A stretch of DNA of 64,000 bases, taken from positions 22,839 to 86,838 of the forward strand of contig JADKEV010000033.1 in the NCBI GenBank assembly GCA_016717855.1. The letters are read 5' to 3'. How positions within the stretch are numbered: position 1 is the stretch's first letter; each line of letters starts with the position of its first letter. The stretch is from Betaproteobacteria bacterium (lineage in GTDB: Bacteria > Pseudomonadota > Gammaproteobacteria > Burkholderiales > Casimicrobiaceae). The position numbers and the translations under genes were made by a program. A model generated the notes under the pieces. The model worked only from the letters and a program-made list of their open reading frames with translations. It made no database searches and was not told the DNA's origin. Positions 1 through 9,218 of the stretch are shown one piece after another.

Positions 1-611
<611 letters not shown>

Positions 612-643
612 GCGGGCTCCGCTGTTCCTGTTTCTTGTTGAGG

Positions 644-1954
644 TCAGGCCGCGGCCGCGGCGATTGCGTCCATGGCGCGCAAACGGTCCCGCGCCGCCTG
701 GTGGCGCGGCGCGAGAACGACCAGCAGCTGATAGATGCCGCGCGCTTCAGCGCGGCGTCCGGCCTGCTCGAGCAGCGTGCCGCGCTTGAGCAGCAGCGTC
801 GGATAGACGCGGTCGCCGTGCGTCGTGCCCTGGCGCAGGAACTCCTCCGCTTCGGCGTTGCGGCCCTGCGCGATGCGCAGGTTGGCCAGCCCGTTGCAGG
901 CCGTCTGGTCGCCCTCGTGCAACGCCAGCGCCGCGAGGAACGCGGCTTCGGCGGCCGCGGGGTCGCCGTCCAGCGCGCGGGCGTTGCCTTCGCGCAGGAA
1001 GTCGTACAACTGCGTGAGTTGGGCGTGGGTGAGTTGCGCCGCCGTCAGCCGGCGCGCGCGACCGGCTGCGGCGGCGAAGCGGCTGGCGCGCTGGCGGTCG
1101 CCCCGGGCGTCGGCGATGCGCGCCAGCCGCTCGAGGTTCGCGCCGTCCCAGATCCGCAGCGCATGCGCCTGCAGCGACAACGCCTCGGCCTCCTGCCAGT
1201 CCCGCGCCTGGGCGGCGGCATCGGCGCCGGCGCAAGCCGCATCGAACTCGGCCGCCATGGTGCGCCGCTCGCCGTCCCACTTGGCGTGGAACGGCCGGCT
1301 GTCCCGCGCGGTGCGCTGCAGGTCGAAATTCGCGCCGACGCCGGTGCCCGACGTGCCCGCTCCCAGCCGGCACACCGCGGTGTTGTGCGGCAGCGGACGG
1401 AACGGCATCCGCTGCGACGTCCGGATCCAGAAGTCCCAGTCCTCGAAAATCGGCAATTCGGGGTCGAAGCGCATGCCGTCCGCCAGCGCCGCGCGCGGCA
1501 GGAACGGCGCGTTGGTCTGCATCCGGATGCGCTCGACGATCTCCAGGCGCCCGAAGCCGAGCGCCGGCCAGATCGCCTGGAGCTCGCCCGTTTCGTCGCT
1601 GATCTGGGCGCCGACGAACGGGATCATGCCCGGATGCGCGCGTGCGGCGGCGAGGCAGTTCGCCACGTGCTCGGGCTCGAACAGGTCGTCGTCGTCGAGG
1701 AAGGCGACGTAGTCCCCGGCCGCCGCGTCGAGGGCGGCGTTGGCGGCCAGCGGGCGCGGCAGTTGCCGGCCCGGATCGACGAAGTTCACGGCGAGCCCCG
1801 ACGCCGCCGCCGGCAGCGGCGGATGCGGCCGGCCGGTGACGTTGACGATCACGACGTCGAGGTTGCCGTACGTCTGCGCCGCGAGGCTGGCCAGCGCCTC
1901 GGCCAGCTCCGGGCGCGCGGAACTGCGGATCAGGATCGACACGCGTTCGCTCAT
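644..1954 (-). CDS. GT2-family glycosyltransferase with C-terminal TPR-like region
   Basis: Predicted cytoplasmic or membrane-associated glycosyltransferase, 436 aa. The N-terminal half is a GT-A fold: start SERVSILIRS, the metal-binding acidic cluster FLDDDD (residues 85-90) and a downstream EDWDFW motif (171-176) that resembles the catalytic-base region of GT2 enzymes. The second half is alanine-rich and helical with TPR-like spacing (for example GDPAAAEAAFLAALALHEGD). I chose the ATG at 1954 over an upstream start at 1993, because 1993 lies well inside ugpE. The gap to ugpE is 7 bp, so it is probably co-transcribed with the Ugp permeases. A glycosyltransferase is not part of the known Ugp system; the acceptor and donor are unknown. 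It might decorate a glycerophosphate-containing polymer or lipid, which is inference from context only. Confidence 0.75.
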   Translation of the reverse strand: MSERVSILIRSSARPELAEALASLAAQTYGNLDVVIVNVTGRPHPPLPAAASGLAVNFVDPGRQLPRPLAANAALDAAAGDYVAFLDDDDLFEPEHVANCLAAARAHPGMIPFVGAQISDETGELQAIWPALGFGRLEIVERIRMQTNAPFLPRAALADGMRFDPELPIFEDWDFWIRTSQRMPFRPLPHNTAVCRLGAGTSGTGVGANFDLQRTARDSRPFHAKWDGERRTMAAEFDAACAGADAAAQARDWQEAEALSLQAHALRIWDGANLERLARIADARGDRQRASRFAAAAGRARRLTAAQLTHAQLTQLYDFLREGNARALDGDPAAAEAAFLAALALHEGDQTACNGLANLRIAQGRNAEAEEFLRQGTTHGDRVYPTLLLKRGTLLEQAGRRAEARGIYQLLVVLAPRHQAARDRLRAMDAIAAAAA

Positions 1955-1961
1955 GCCCGCG

Positions 1962-2972
1962 TCACTTCTCGGTATCCACGAGGCCCTTGACAAACCACTT
2001 CTGCATCAGCAACACGACCAGTGCCGGGGGCAGCATGGCCAGCATCGCAGTGGCCATCACCAGGTTCCACTCGGTGGCCTGGTCGCCCCCGCCCACCATG
2101 CGCTTGATGCCGATGACCGCCGTGTACATGTCCTCCTTGGTGGTGACCAGCAGCGGCCACAGGTACTGGTTCCAGCCGTAGATGAACAGGATCACGAACA
2201 GCGCGGCGATGTTGGTGCGCGACAGCGGCAGGACGCAATCCCAGAAAAAGCGCAGCGGGCCGGCCCCGTCGATGCGCGCGGCCTCCGCCATCTCGTCGGG
2301 AATGGTGAGGAAGAACTGCCGGAACAGGAACGTCGCGGTGGCCGAGGCGATCAGCGGAATCGTCAGGCCGGCGTAGGTGTCGAGCATACCCAGGTCGGCG
2401 ACGACCTTGTAGGTGGGCAGGATGCGTACTTCCACGGGCAGCATCAGGGTGACGAAGATCATCCAGAACGCGAACATGCGGAACCGGAACCGGAAGTAGA
2501 CGATGGCGAATGCCGACAGCAGCGAGATCACGATCTTGCCCGCGCTGATCGCCAGCGCCATGACCAGGCTGTTGAGCATCATCCGCCCCACCGGCGCCGA
2601 ACTGTTTCCCGCACCGCTGGTGAGCACGTGCCAGTAGTTCTCGAACAGGTGCCCGCCCGGAATCATCGACATCGGGGCCTGCAGCACAGCTTCGGCCGTA
2701 TGGCTGGAGGCCACGAACGTGACGTAGACCGGGAACGCGACGACGATGACGCCGAGCGCCAGCGCCAGATGGCTGAAGAACGTCAGCACCGGGCGCCGTT
2801 CGACCATGCCCGTCTTCCGCTTGCCCGCGAAGCGCGCCGCCAGCCGCGCCCACGGGGACTGTGGTGCCCGCGCGGGTGCCGGCCCGGCTGCGTTCCCCGC
2901 GGCGCGCGCAGGCGCGCCGGTGGGCGCCGCCGAACCGGTTCCCGCTGCCGTGTCGTTGCCGGTGCCGGCCAT
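1962..2972 (-). CDS. ugpE: sn-Glycerol-3-phosphate ABC transporter permease UgpE
   Basis: Second inner-membrane permease of the Ugp importer, 336 aa from the ATG at 2972, which overlaps the ugpA stop by one base (TGATG) and has an AAGG upstream. From residue 56, the sequence MVERRPVLTFFSHLALALG aligns by eye with the N terminus of E. coli UgpE (about 281 aa). The first 55 residues are therefore an extra Ala/Pro/Gly-rich leader, or the true start is the internal ATG at 2807. Several hydrophobic helices follow, and the EAA loop that contacts the ATPase is seen at MAEAARIDGAGPLRFFWDCV. Residues around WNQYLWPLLVTTKEDMYT are typical of the CUT1 family. It forms a heterodimer with UgpA. Confidence 0.9.
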   Translation of the reverse strand: MAGTGNDTAAGTGSAAPTGAPARAAGNAAGPAPARAPQSPWARLAARFAGKRKTGMVERRPVLTFFSHLALALGVIVVAFPVYVTFVASSHTAEAVLQAPMSMIPGGHLFENYWHVLTSGAGNSSAPVGRMMLNSLVMALAISAGKIVISLLSAFAIVYFRFRFRMFAFWMIFVTLMLPVEVRILPTYKVVADLGMLDTYAGLTIPLIASATATFLFRQFFLTIPDEMAEAARIDGAGPLRFFWDCVLPLSRTNIAALFVILFIYGWNQYLWPLLVTTKEDMYTAVIGIKRMVGGGDQATEWNLVMATAMLAMLPPALVVLLMQKWFVKGLVDTEK

Positions 2973-3853
2973 CAGTATTGGACCTTTTTCTCGACGTAGC
3001 GGAATTGCACGATGGTGAACGCGATCACGATCACCATCAGCACCACCGACTGCGCGGCGGAGCCGCCCAGGTCGAGTCCCTTGAACCCGTCCTTGTACAG
3101 CTTGTAGACCAGGATCTGCGTCGCCTGGCCGGGGCCCCCTTCGGTCGCCGTGTCGATGATTGCGAAGGTGTCCAGGAAGACGTAGACGAAGTTGACCACG
3201 AGCAGGAAAAACGTCGTCGGCGAAAGCAGCGGGAAGATGATGGTCCAGAAGCGGCGCATCGGGCCCGCGCCGTCGATCGCCGCGGCCTCGATCAGCGACT
3301 TGGGTATCGACTGCAGGCCGGCCAGGAAGAACAGGAAGTTGTAGCTGATCTGCTTCCACACCGCGGCGAACACGATGAGCATCATCGCGTGCCGGTCGTT
3401 GAGCAGGTGGTCCCACGTCATGCCTACCCCCTTCAGCCAGTTGGCGACGATGCCCAGCGTCGGATTGAACAGGAACAGCATCAGGATGCCGGCCACCGCG
3501 GTCGCCACCGCATACGGCCAGATCAGCAGCGTCTTGTAGAAACCGGCGCCGCGGATCACGCGGTCCGCCATCACCGCGAGCACGAGCGACACCGACAGGC
3601 CGATGCCGGCGACCAGCACCGAGAAGATTGCGGTCACCTTGAACGAAGCGAGGTAGAGCTCATCGTGAAACAGGGCGCTGAAATTCTCGAACCAGACGAA
3701 CTCGGTATGCGTCCCGAACGCATCCTCGACCAGCAGCGACTGGTAGAGCGCCTGCGCCGCCGGCCAGAAAAAGAAGACGACGGTGATAACGATCTGCGGC
3801 AGGATCAGCGCATAGGGCAACCATGCCGACTTGAATACCGCGCGCTTTTCCAT
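2972..3853 (-). CDS. ugpA: sn-Glycerol-3-phosphate ABC transporter permease UgpA
   Basis: First permease of the Ugp importer, 293 aa (E. coli UgpA is 295 aa). It has about six hydrophobic segments beginning with WLPYALILPQIVITVVFFFW. The EAA loop is clear at EAAAIDGAGPMRRFWTI. The periplasmic loop after the first helix contains LVEDAFGTHTEFVWFENF, a pattern shared with UgpA proteins. The start is the ATG at 3853. It lies 10 bp downstream of the YnjF-like gene and overlaps ugpE by one base, consistent with one transcript and translational coupling. It partners with UgpE and the UgpC ATPase, fed by the periplasmic UgpB. Confidence 0.92.
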   Translation of the reverse strand: MEKRAVFKSAWLPYALILPQIVITVVFFFWPAAQALYQSLLVEDAFGTHTEFVWFENFSALFHDELYLASFKVTAIFSVLVAGIGLSVSLVLAVMADRVIRGAGFYKTLLIWPYAVATAVAGILMLFLFNPTLGIVANWLKGVGMTWDHLLNDRHAMMLIVFAAVWKQISYNFLFFLAGLQSIPKSLIEAAAIDGAGPMRRFWTIIFPLLSPTTFFLLVVNFVYVFLDTFAIIDTATEGGPGQATQILVYKLYKDGFKGLDLGGSAAQSVVLMVIVIAFTIVQFRYVEKKVQY

Positions 3854-3863
3854 GACCGGTACG

Positions 3864-4472
3864 TTAGCCCTTGAGAGTCTTCCAGCCGATGCCGATGCGG
3901 ATCGCCGTGGTCAGCCAGCACAGCGCCGCGAAACTCCACGCGAGAACCGGAAACCACCCGGGGACCAGGCAGCAGACGAGAAACACGGCTATGGTCTCGG
4001 TCGCCTCGGTGATTCCGCCCGAATAATACAGCGATTTCGCCGGATAAGCCGGGTTGAGCGCGCCGCGGCGCGCCGCGATCGCGGCGAGGGCGAGGAAACT
4101 CGCCCCGGTGCCGATGAATGCGTAGATCAGCGCCGCGGCAGCCAGCGCATTCGCAGCCGGATCCGCCAGCGCGAAACCGAAGGGCACCGCGGAATAGAAG
4201 ATGAAGTCGAACGTGATGTCGAGAAAGCCGCCGCGCTCGGTGACCTTGGTCTGTCGCGCCAGCGCGCCATCGATGCCGTCGAGCAGGCGGTTGAGCACGA
4301 TGAGCGCGGCGGCGAAGCCGTAGCGCTCCTGCGCCAGCAGCGGGATGACGCCGAGTCCGACGACCAGCCCCGCCCACGTCACTTCATTGGCCGAGATCCC
4401 GGCGCGCTTGAGCACGCGGGCCGCGGCATTCAGCGGCACCGCGGCAAGCCTGAGCGCAAAGCGGTCGATCAT
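3864..4472 (-). CDS. CDP-alcohol phosphatidyltransferase family protein, YnjF-like
   Basis: Integral membrane enzyme of the CDP-alcohol phosphatidyltransferase superfamily, 202 aa, resembling E. coli YnjF along its whole length by memory (shared LNRLLDG.DGALAR, GGFLDI..DF.FY, FIGTG.SFLA, SLYYSGGITEATET). The superfamily transfers a phosphatidyl or similar group from a CDP-alcohol to a polyol (phosphate). The metal-binding motif reads DGALAR, then GGFLDITFD; one residue fewer separates AR from the glycine than in the classical D-G-x2-A-R-x8-G-x3-D-x3-D pattern, and YnjF shares this shorter spacing. Start: ATG at 4472, since longer readings run into the repeat-rich intergenic region. It lies between ugpB and ugpA, so a glycerol-3-phosphate-derived acceptor is an attractive inference, but the true substrate is unknown. 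Confidence 0.82.
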   Translation of the reverse strand: MIDRFALRLAAVPLNAAARVLKRAGISANEVTWAGLVVGLGVIPLLAQERYGFAAALIVLNRLLDGIDGALARQTKVTERGGFLDITFDFIFYSAVPFGFALADPAANALAAAALIYAFIGTGASFLALAAIAARRGALNPAYPAKSLYYSGGITEATETIAVFLVCCLVPGWFPVLAWSFAALCWLTTAIRIGIGWKTLKG

Positions 4473-4533
4473 GGATCGGAATGGAGGACGCCTGCCAAAT
4501 GTGCTGCGCACTCGGACGCCACACCGTCGCGTG

Positions 4534-4673
4534 CGTAGGATGGGTGGGCAGCGACACCCATCGTCGTTTCGCGCGCAGCCGCAAGCTGCAAAAGAACACC
4601 GGATCGATTGCGATCCGGTGCGGATGGGCGGCGCCCACCATGATGGGTATCGCTGCGCTCCACCCATCCTACG
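4534..4673. repeat. Pair of inverted intergenic repeat units (GTAGGATGGGTGG type)
   Basis: Two copies of a roughly 30-bp unit lie in opposite orientation: 4534-4562 (begins CGTAGGATGGGTGG, ends ACACCCATC) and 4642-4673 (reverse complement begins CGTAGGATGGGTGG, ends ATACCCATC). The copies differ by a few bases and could fold into one large stem around the ugpB terminator. A third, slightly diverged copy is at 40887-40918, downstream of aroC, so this is a dispersed extragenic element. Units of this appearance are common between genes in many proteobacteria. Confidence 0.7.
4590..4620 (-). terminator. Intrinsic terminator or attenuator after ugpB
   Basis: A perfect 10-bp stem (CACCGGATCG and CGATCCGGTG, 4597-4620) with a 4-base loop is followed on the minus strand by TTCTTTT (4596-4590). 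It sits about 95 bp past the ugpB stop and before the YnjF-like gene. Partial termination here would give more binding protein than permease, a common arrangement in ABC importer operons. Confidence 0.65.
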
Positions 4674-4715
4674 TCTTGTGATACGTCTTGTGCTCCCCGG
4701 CGCGCCGGAGAAACG

Positions 4716-6029
4716 TCAACCCTTGTTCGCCCGGGCGAATTTCTCGATCAGTTCGTCACCGCGCTTGACCGCCTTGTCGAGCGCGGTCTTGGCGTCCTGC
4801 TTGCCCGCCCACACGCCTTCGAGTTCCTCGTCGATCACGTCGCGGATCTGCGGGAAGTTGCCCAGGCGCACGCCGCGCGACTTGTCGGTGACCTTGACCA
4901 CCATCTGCTTGACCGACACGTCGGTGCCGGGGTTCTTTTCGTAGAAGCCGGACTTCCGGGTCAGGTCGTACGAGGCCATGGTGATCGGCAGGTAGCCGGA
5001 GGCCTGATGCCATTCGGCCTGCCGTTCCGGCGCCGACAGGAAGCTCAGGAACTTGGCCACGGCCTTGTACTCGGCCGGCTTCTTCCCGCCCATCACCCAC
5101 AGCGACGCGCCGCCGATGATCGTGTTCTGCGGCGCGCCCTGGACGTCCGCGTAGTACGGCAGCGCCGACACGGCGAACTTGAACTTCGCGTTCTTGGCGA
5201 TGTTCGCGTAAGCGGCCGACGAGGAAGCGGTCATCGCGCACTCGCCGCCGTAGAACTTGGCTTCCGGCTCGTTGCGCCGTCCGCCGTAGCTCACGTAACC
5301 CTTGTCCATCCATTCCTTGAGGTTGGCGATGTGCCTGACATGCAGCGGGCTGTTGAACAACAGCTTCGCGTCGTTGCCGCCGAAACCGTTGTTCTTCGAG
5401 GCGAACAGCACGTTATGCCAGGCGCTGAAGGTCTCGAGCTGCACCCACGACTGCCAGCCGCTGGTGAAGCCGCAGGCCGCCGCGCCGGCTGCCTTGATCT
5501 TCGCCGCCGCGGCCATGACTTCAGGCCACGTCGCCGGCGGGCGGTTGGGATCGAGCCCCGCCTTTTCGAACACGTCGCGGTTGTAATAGAACACCGGCGT
5601 CGAACTGTTGAACGGGAACGAAATCATCTCGCCCTTCGGCGTCGTGTAGTAGCCGACCACCGCGGAAATATAGGACTTCTGGTCGAACGGTTCTCCGGCG
5701 TCCTTCATCACCTGCCAAACCGGCTTGACGGCACCCTTGGCCGCCATCATCGTCGCGGTGCCGACCTCGAACACCTGCAGGATGTGCGGCGCGTTGTTGG
5801 AGCGGTACGCGGCGATCCCCGCGGTCATCGTGTCGGCATAGCTGCCCTTGAACACCACGTTGACCTTGTATTCGGACTGGCTCTTGTTGAAGTCGTCACC
5901 CATCTTGGCGACCCTGTCGCCCAACGCACCCGTCATCGCATGCCACCACTGGATCTCCACGACGGCCTGCGCCTGCGCCGCAGCCAACGCCAACGCAACT
6001 GCGCTTACTCCCATTGTGAAACGTTTCAT
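4716..6029 (-). CDS. ugpB: Periplasmic sn-glycerol-3-phosphate-binding protein UgpB
   Basis: Solute receptor of the Ugp importer, 437 aa (E. coli UgpB is 438 aa). A Sec signal peptide (MKRFTMGVSAVALALAAAQA, cleavage predicted after residue 22) precedes VVEIQWWHAMTGALGDRV, a typical UgpB mature start. Other family-like stretches are WQVMKDAGE, NSSTPVFYYNRDVFEKAGLDP and GGASLWVMGGKKPAEYKAVAKF. The start is the ATG at 6029: a strong GGAGGG lies 7 bases upstream, while an upstream in-frame ATG at 6044 overlaps that ribosome-binding site. First gene of the minus-strand cluster, separated from the permeases by about 240 bp containing a terminator and repeats. Regulation by phosphate starvation is known in E. 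coli, but I see no clear Pho box here. Confidence 0.93.
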   Translation of the reverse strand: MKRFTMGVSAVALALAAAQAQAVVEIQWWHAMTGALGDRVAKMGDDFNKSQSEYKVNVVFKGSYADTMTAGIAAYRSNNAPHILQVFEVGTATMMAAKGAVKPVWQVMKDAGEPFDQKSYISAVVGYYTTPKGEMISFPFNSSTPVFYYNRDVFEKAGLDPNRPPATWPEVMAAAAKIKAAGAAACGFTSGWQSWVQLETFSAWHNVLFASKNNGFGGNDAKLLFNSPLHVRHIANLKEWMDKGYVSYGGRRNEPEAKFYGGECAMTASSSAAYANIAKNAKFKFAVSALPYYADVQGAPQNTIIGGASLWVMGGKKPAEYKAVAKFLSFLSAPERQAEWHQASGYLPITMASYDLTRKSGFYEKNPGTDVSVKQMVVKVTDKSRGVRLGNFPQIRDVIDEELEGVWAGKQDAKTALDKAVKRGDELIEKFARANKG

Positions 6030-6082
6030 TTTTGAACCCTCCATGTTGAACGGATATTTTAATGCTTTTTCGCGACAATATG

Positions 6083-9000
6083 TCAGTCGGCCGCACCGGG
6101 CTGCGGATGCGCGACCGGCGGCGCCTTGACCTCGTCGCGCCTGGAGCGCTTCCCGCGTGCCAGCAGCGAGTAGGCGGTGGGCACGACGAACAGCGTCAGC
6201 AGCGTGCCGAAGCTCATCCCGCCGACAATCACCCAGCCGATCTGCCGGCGCGACTCGGCGCCTGCGCCAGCGGCCAACGCCAGCGGCAGCGCGCCCAGCA
6301 CCATCGCGCCTGTCGTCATGAGAATCGGACGCAGTCGCAACACCGCCGCTTCCTGCACCGCCTCCATCAGTCCTTTACCCTGGTCGCGCAGCTGGTTCGA
6401 GAACTCGACGATCAGGATCCCGTGCTTGGTGATCAGGCCCACCAGCGTCACCAGTCCGATCTGGCTGTAGATGTTCCACGTGCCCCCGGTCGCCCAGAGC
6501 GCGAACAGCGCCCCGGTCATCGACAGCGGCACCGAAAGCAGGATGACGAACGGGCTGATGAAGCTCTCGAATTGCGCGGACAGCACGAGGTAGATAAAGA
6601 GGAGCGCGAGGATGAAGGTCATGTAGATGCTGCCGGCCGAATCGCGGAACTCGCGCGCCTGGCCGTTCAGGTCGGTTTGCGCCGTCGCCGGCAGCACCCG
6701 CGTTGCGGTCTCGGCCATCGCCTTCAACGCCTCGCCCTGGGTGAAGCCGGGGGCCAGCGTCGCGCTGATCGTCACCGAGCGCAGCCGGTTGAAGTGGTTG
6801 AGCGACTGCGGCGACACGCCTTCGCGGACCTCGACCAGGTTGGAGAGCTGGATCATGTCCCCTGCCTTGTTGCGCACGTACATGTCGCTGATGTCGGCGG
6901 GCGTATTGCGGTCACCGCCGCCGGCCCACACGATCACGTCGTACTGTTCGCCGTCTTTCTTGAACCGCGTGACCTGCCGGCCCCCCAGCAGCGTCTCCAG
7001 CGTGCGGCCCACCGTGTCGACGTTGGCGCCGATGTCGGAGAGCTTGTCCCGGTTGACCCGGACCCGGATCTCCGGCGTGTTCAGGCGCAGGTCGGACTGC
7101 AGGTTCTGCATGCCCGGGTACTTCTGCATCTCGGCGATGAAGCGGTCGGAGATGCGCGAGAGTTCATCGTAGGGCACCTGCGACATGATGACGAATTCGA
7201 CCGGCGAGGAGCGCGGCGACTGGCCGAATGACGGCGGGTTGACCGGGAACGCGTTGACGCCCGGCAGTGCCATGAACTGCGGCCGCAATTCGTCGGCGAT
7301 CTTCTGCTGGGTGCGCGTGCGCTCCTGCCAGGGCTTGAGGCGGAGAATGGCGTTGCCGTCGACCACTGTGGGGAATCCGGCGATGGCGCTGTACGCGGCG
7401 CCCTCCGGGACCTTCTCGTACATGCGCTCGATCACCTTCAGGTTGTCAGCCGTGTAGTTCACGGTCGAGCCCTGGGGCGCCGACACGAATCCGAAAATGA
7501 CGCCGCGGTCCTCGGACGGGGCCAGCTCCGACTTGAGCTGCGTGAAAAAGTAACCGCCCAGCCCCGCGACGGCGAACCATGCGAGGACGACCAGCGGCCG
7601 CGCGTGGAGCGTGGCGGCGAGCGTGTAGCGATAGGCATCGACCACGGCGTCGAACATTTTCTCGATGACGTTGTAGATCTTCGAATGCTTGGTCTCGTGA
7701 TGCAAGAGCAGCGAGCACATCATCGGCGAGAGCGTCAGCGCGACAAAGCCGGAGACCAGCACCGCGCCCGCGAGCGCGAGCGCGAACTCGATGAACAGGC
7801 GCCCGGTGCGCCCCTGCGCGAACGCCAGCGGCGCGTAGACCGACGCGAGCGTCAGCGTCATCGCGACCACCGCGAACGCGATCTCGCGCGCTCCCGTGTA
7901 AGCCGCCTGCAGGCGCGGCATCCCGTCCTCGATGTGCCGGAAGATGTTCTCCAGCACGACGATCGCGTCGTCGACCACCAGCCCGATCGCCAGCACCATG
8001 GCCAGCAGGGTCAACGTATTGATGCTGAAGCCGAAGAAGTACATCAGCCCGCAGGCGCCGATCAGCGCCACCGGGATCGTGATGATGGGAATCAGGGTCG
8101 CCCGCAGGCTGCGCAGGAAGATGAAGATCACGAGCACCACCAGGATGATGGCCTCGGTGATGGTGATGAACACAGATTCGATTGACTTTTCGATGAACAC
8201 GGACGAGTCGTAGGCGACGGTGAGCTTCATGCCCGTGGGGAGCGACGGGTTGATCTTCTCGACTTCCGCGCGCACCGACTTGGACAGGTCCAGCGGATTC
8301 GCCGTCGACTGCTTGACGACGCCGATGTTGATCGCCGGCTTGCCGTTGAAGCGCGAGACCACACGCTCGTCGGCCGGGGCGATGGCCACGTTGGCGACGT
8401 CCTTCATGCGCACCGGGTAGCCGCCCACATTGGCCACCACCACGTTGGCGAACTGCTCGGGGGTCTGCAGATCCGTCTCGGCGACGACGGTGAACTCCCG
8501 CGTCATCGATTCGATCCGTCCGGCCGGGATCTCCGCGTTCTGCCGGCGGATCGCATCCTCGATGTCCTGCACGGTGAGCCGGAAACCAGCCAGCCTGGTG
8601 CGGTTGATTTCCACGCGCAGGGTGATCTTGCGCTCGCCGAACACGCGGACATCGGCGGCGCCCGGCAACACGGACATCCGCGGCTTGACGTAGCGGTTGA
8701 TATAGTCGGTGGCGGCGATCGCGGTGCCGGGAAGGGCCTCGACACCGATGTAGAGGATGGGTTGCGAGTCGGACTCCACCTTGGCGATTACCGGCTCGTC
8801 CACCGTCTCCGGGAGCTTCGCGCGCACCCGCGCCACCTTGTCGCGAACGTCGGCGGCCGCTGAATCCGGGTCGCGCGAAAGGCGGAAACGCACGTTGATG
8901 CGGCTGGTCTCGGAGCGGCTCTGCGAGGTCATCAGTTCGACGCCTTCAATCCCGGACAGCGAGTCTTCCAGCACCTTCGTGACCTGCGACTCCACGACCT

Positions 9001-9169
9001 CGGCCGACGCGCCGCGATAGTTGGTCGCAACACTGACCACCGGCTCGTCGATGCGCGGATACTCCCGCACCGTCAGGCGGCTGTAGGAAATGAGTCCGAT
9101 CAGCAGGATCACCAGCGAGAGCACTGTGGCGAACACCGGCCGTCTGATGCAGGTTTCCGGTAGGGTCAT
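6083..9169 (-). CDS. RND efflux transporter, inner-membrane permease (AcrB/HAE1 type)
   Basis: Proton-driven efflux pump of 1028 aa, the usual length for AcrB-like permeases. It begins MTLPETCIRRPVFATVLSL with the first transmembrane helix. Proton-relay residues are present: the double Asp in AIGLVVDDAIVVLENI (TM4) and Lys in GLITKHGILIVEFSNQ (TM10), with Arg in LRLRPILMT (TM11). Two large periplasmic loops follow TM1 and TM7. Start: ATG at 9169 with a strong AAGGAGG upstream. It lies 49 bp downstream of the membrane fusion protein gene, so the two form an operon. No outer-membrane channel gene is adjacent; a TolC-like protein elsewhere would complete the pump. Substrate cannot be told from sequence. 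Divalent-cation (CusA-type) pumps lack several of these features, so drug or organic-compound export is more likely. Confidence 0.92.
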   Translation of the reverse strand: MTLPETCIRRPVFATVLSLVILLIGLISYSRLTVREYPRIDEPVVSVATNYRGASAEVVESQVTKVLEDSLSGIEGVELMTSQSRSETSRINVRFRLSRDPDSAAADVRDKVARVRAKLPETVDEPVIAKVESDSQPILYIGVEALPGTAIAATDYINRYVKPRMSVLPGAADVRVFGERKITLRVEINRTRLAGFRLTVQDIEDAIRRQNAEIPAGRIESMTREFTVVAETDLQTPEQFANVVVANVGGYPVRMKDVANVAIAPADERVVSRFNGKPAINIGVVKQSTANPLDLSKSVRAEVEKINPSLPTGMKLTVAYDSSVFIEKSIESVFITITEAIILVVLVIFIFLRSLRATLIPIITIPVALIGACGLMYFFGFSINTLTLLAMVLAIGLVVDDAIVVLENIFRHIEDGMPRLQAAYTGAREIAFAVVAMTLTLASVYAPLAFAQGRTGRLFIEFALALAGAVLVSGFVALTLSPMMCSLLLHHETKHSKIYNVIEKMFDAVVDAYRYTLAATLHARPLVVLAWFAVAGLGGYFFTQLKSELAPSEDRGVIFGFVSAPQGSTVNYTADNLKVIERMYEKVPEGAAYSAIAGFPTVVDGNAILRLKPWQERTRTQQKIADELRPQFMALPGVNAFPVNPPSFGQSPRSSPVEFVIMSQVPYDELSRISDRFIAEMQKYPGMQNLQSDLRLNTPEIRVRVNRDKLSDIGANVDTVGRTLETLLGGRQVTRFKKDGEQYDVIVWAGGGDRNTPADISDMYVRNKAGDMIQLSNLVEVREGVSPQSLNHFNRLRSVTISATLAPGFTQGEALKAMAETATRVLPATAQTDLNGQAREFRDSAGSIYMTFILALLFIYLVLSAQFESFISPFVILLSVPLSMTGALFALWATGGTWNIYSQIGLVTLVGLITKHGILIVEFSNQLRDQGKGLMEAVQEAAVLRLRPILMTTGAMVLGALPLALAAGAGAESRRQIGWVIVGGMSFGTLLTLFVVPTAYSLLARGKRSRRDEVKAPPVAHPQPGAAD

Positions 9170-9218
9170 GATGCCTCCTTGGCAGCGCTCGGGACGGCCT
9201 GGCAGGCCACCCCGTCGG

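Noticed and set aside
4473..4667. Upstream extension of the YnjF-like gene and several small frames
   Set aside because: They lie in the repeat- and terminator-containing gap, and translate to non-family sequence; the ATG at 4472 fits the YnjF N terminus.
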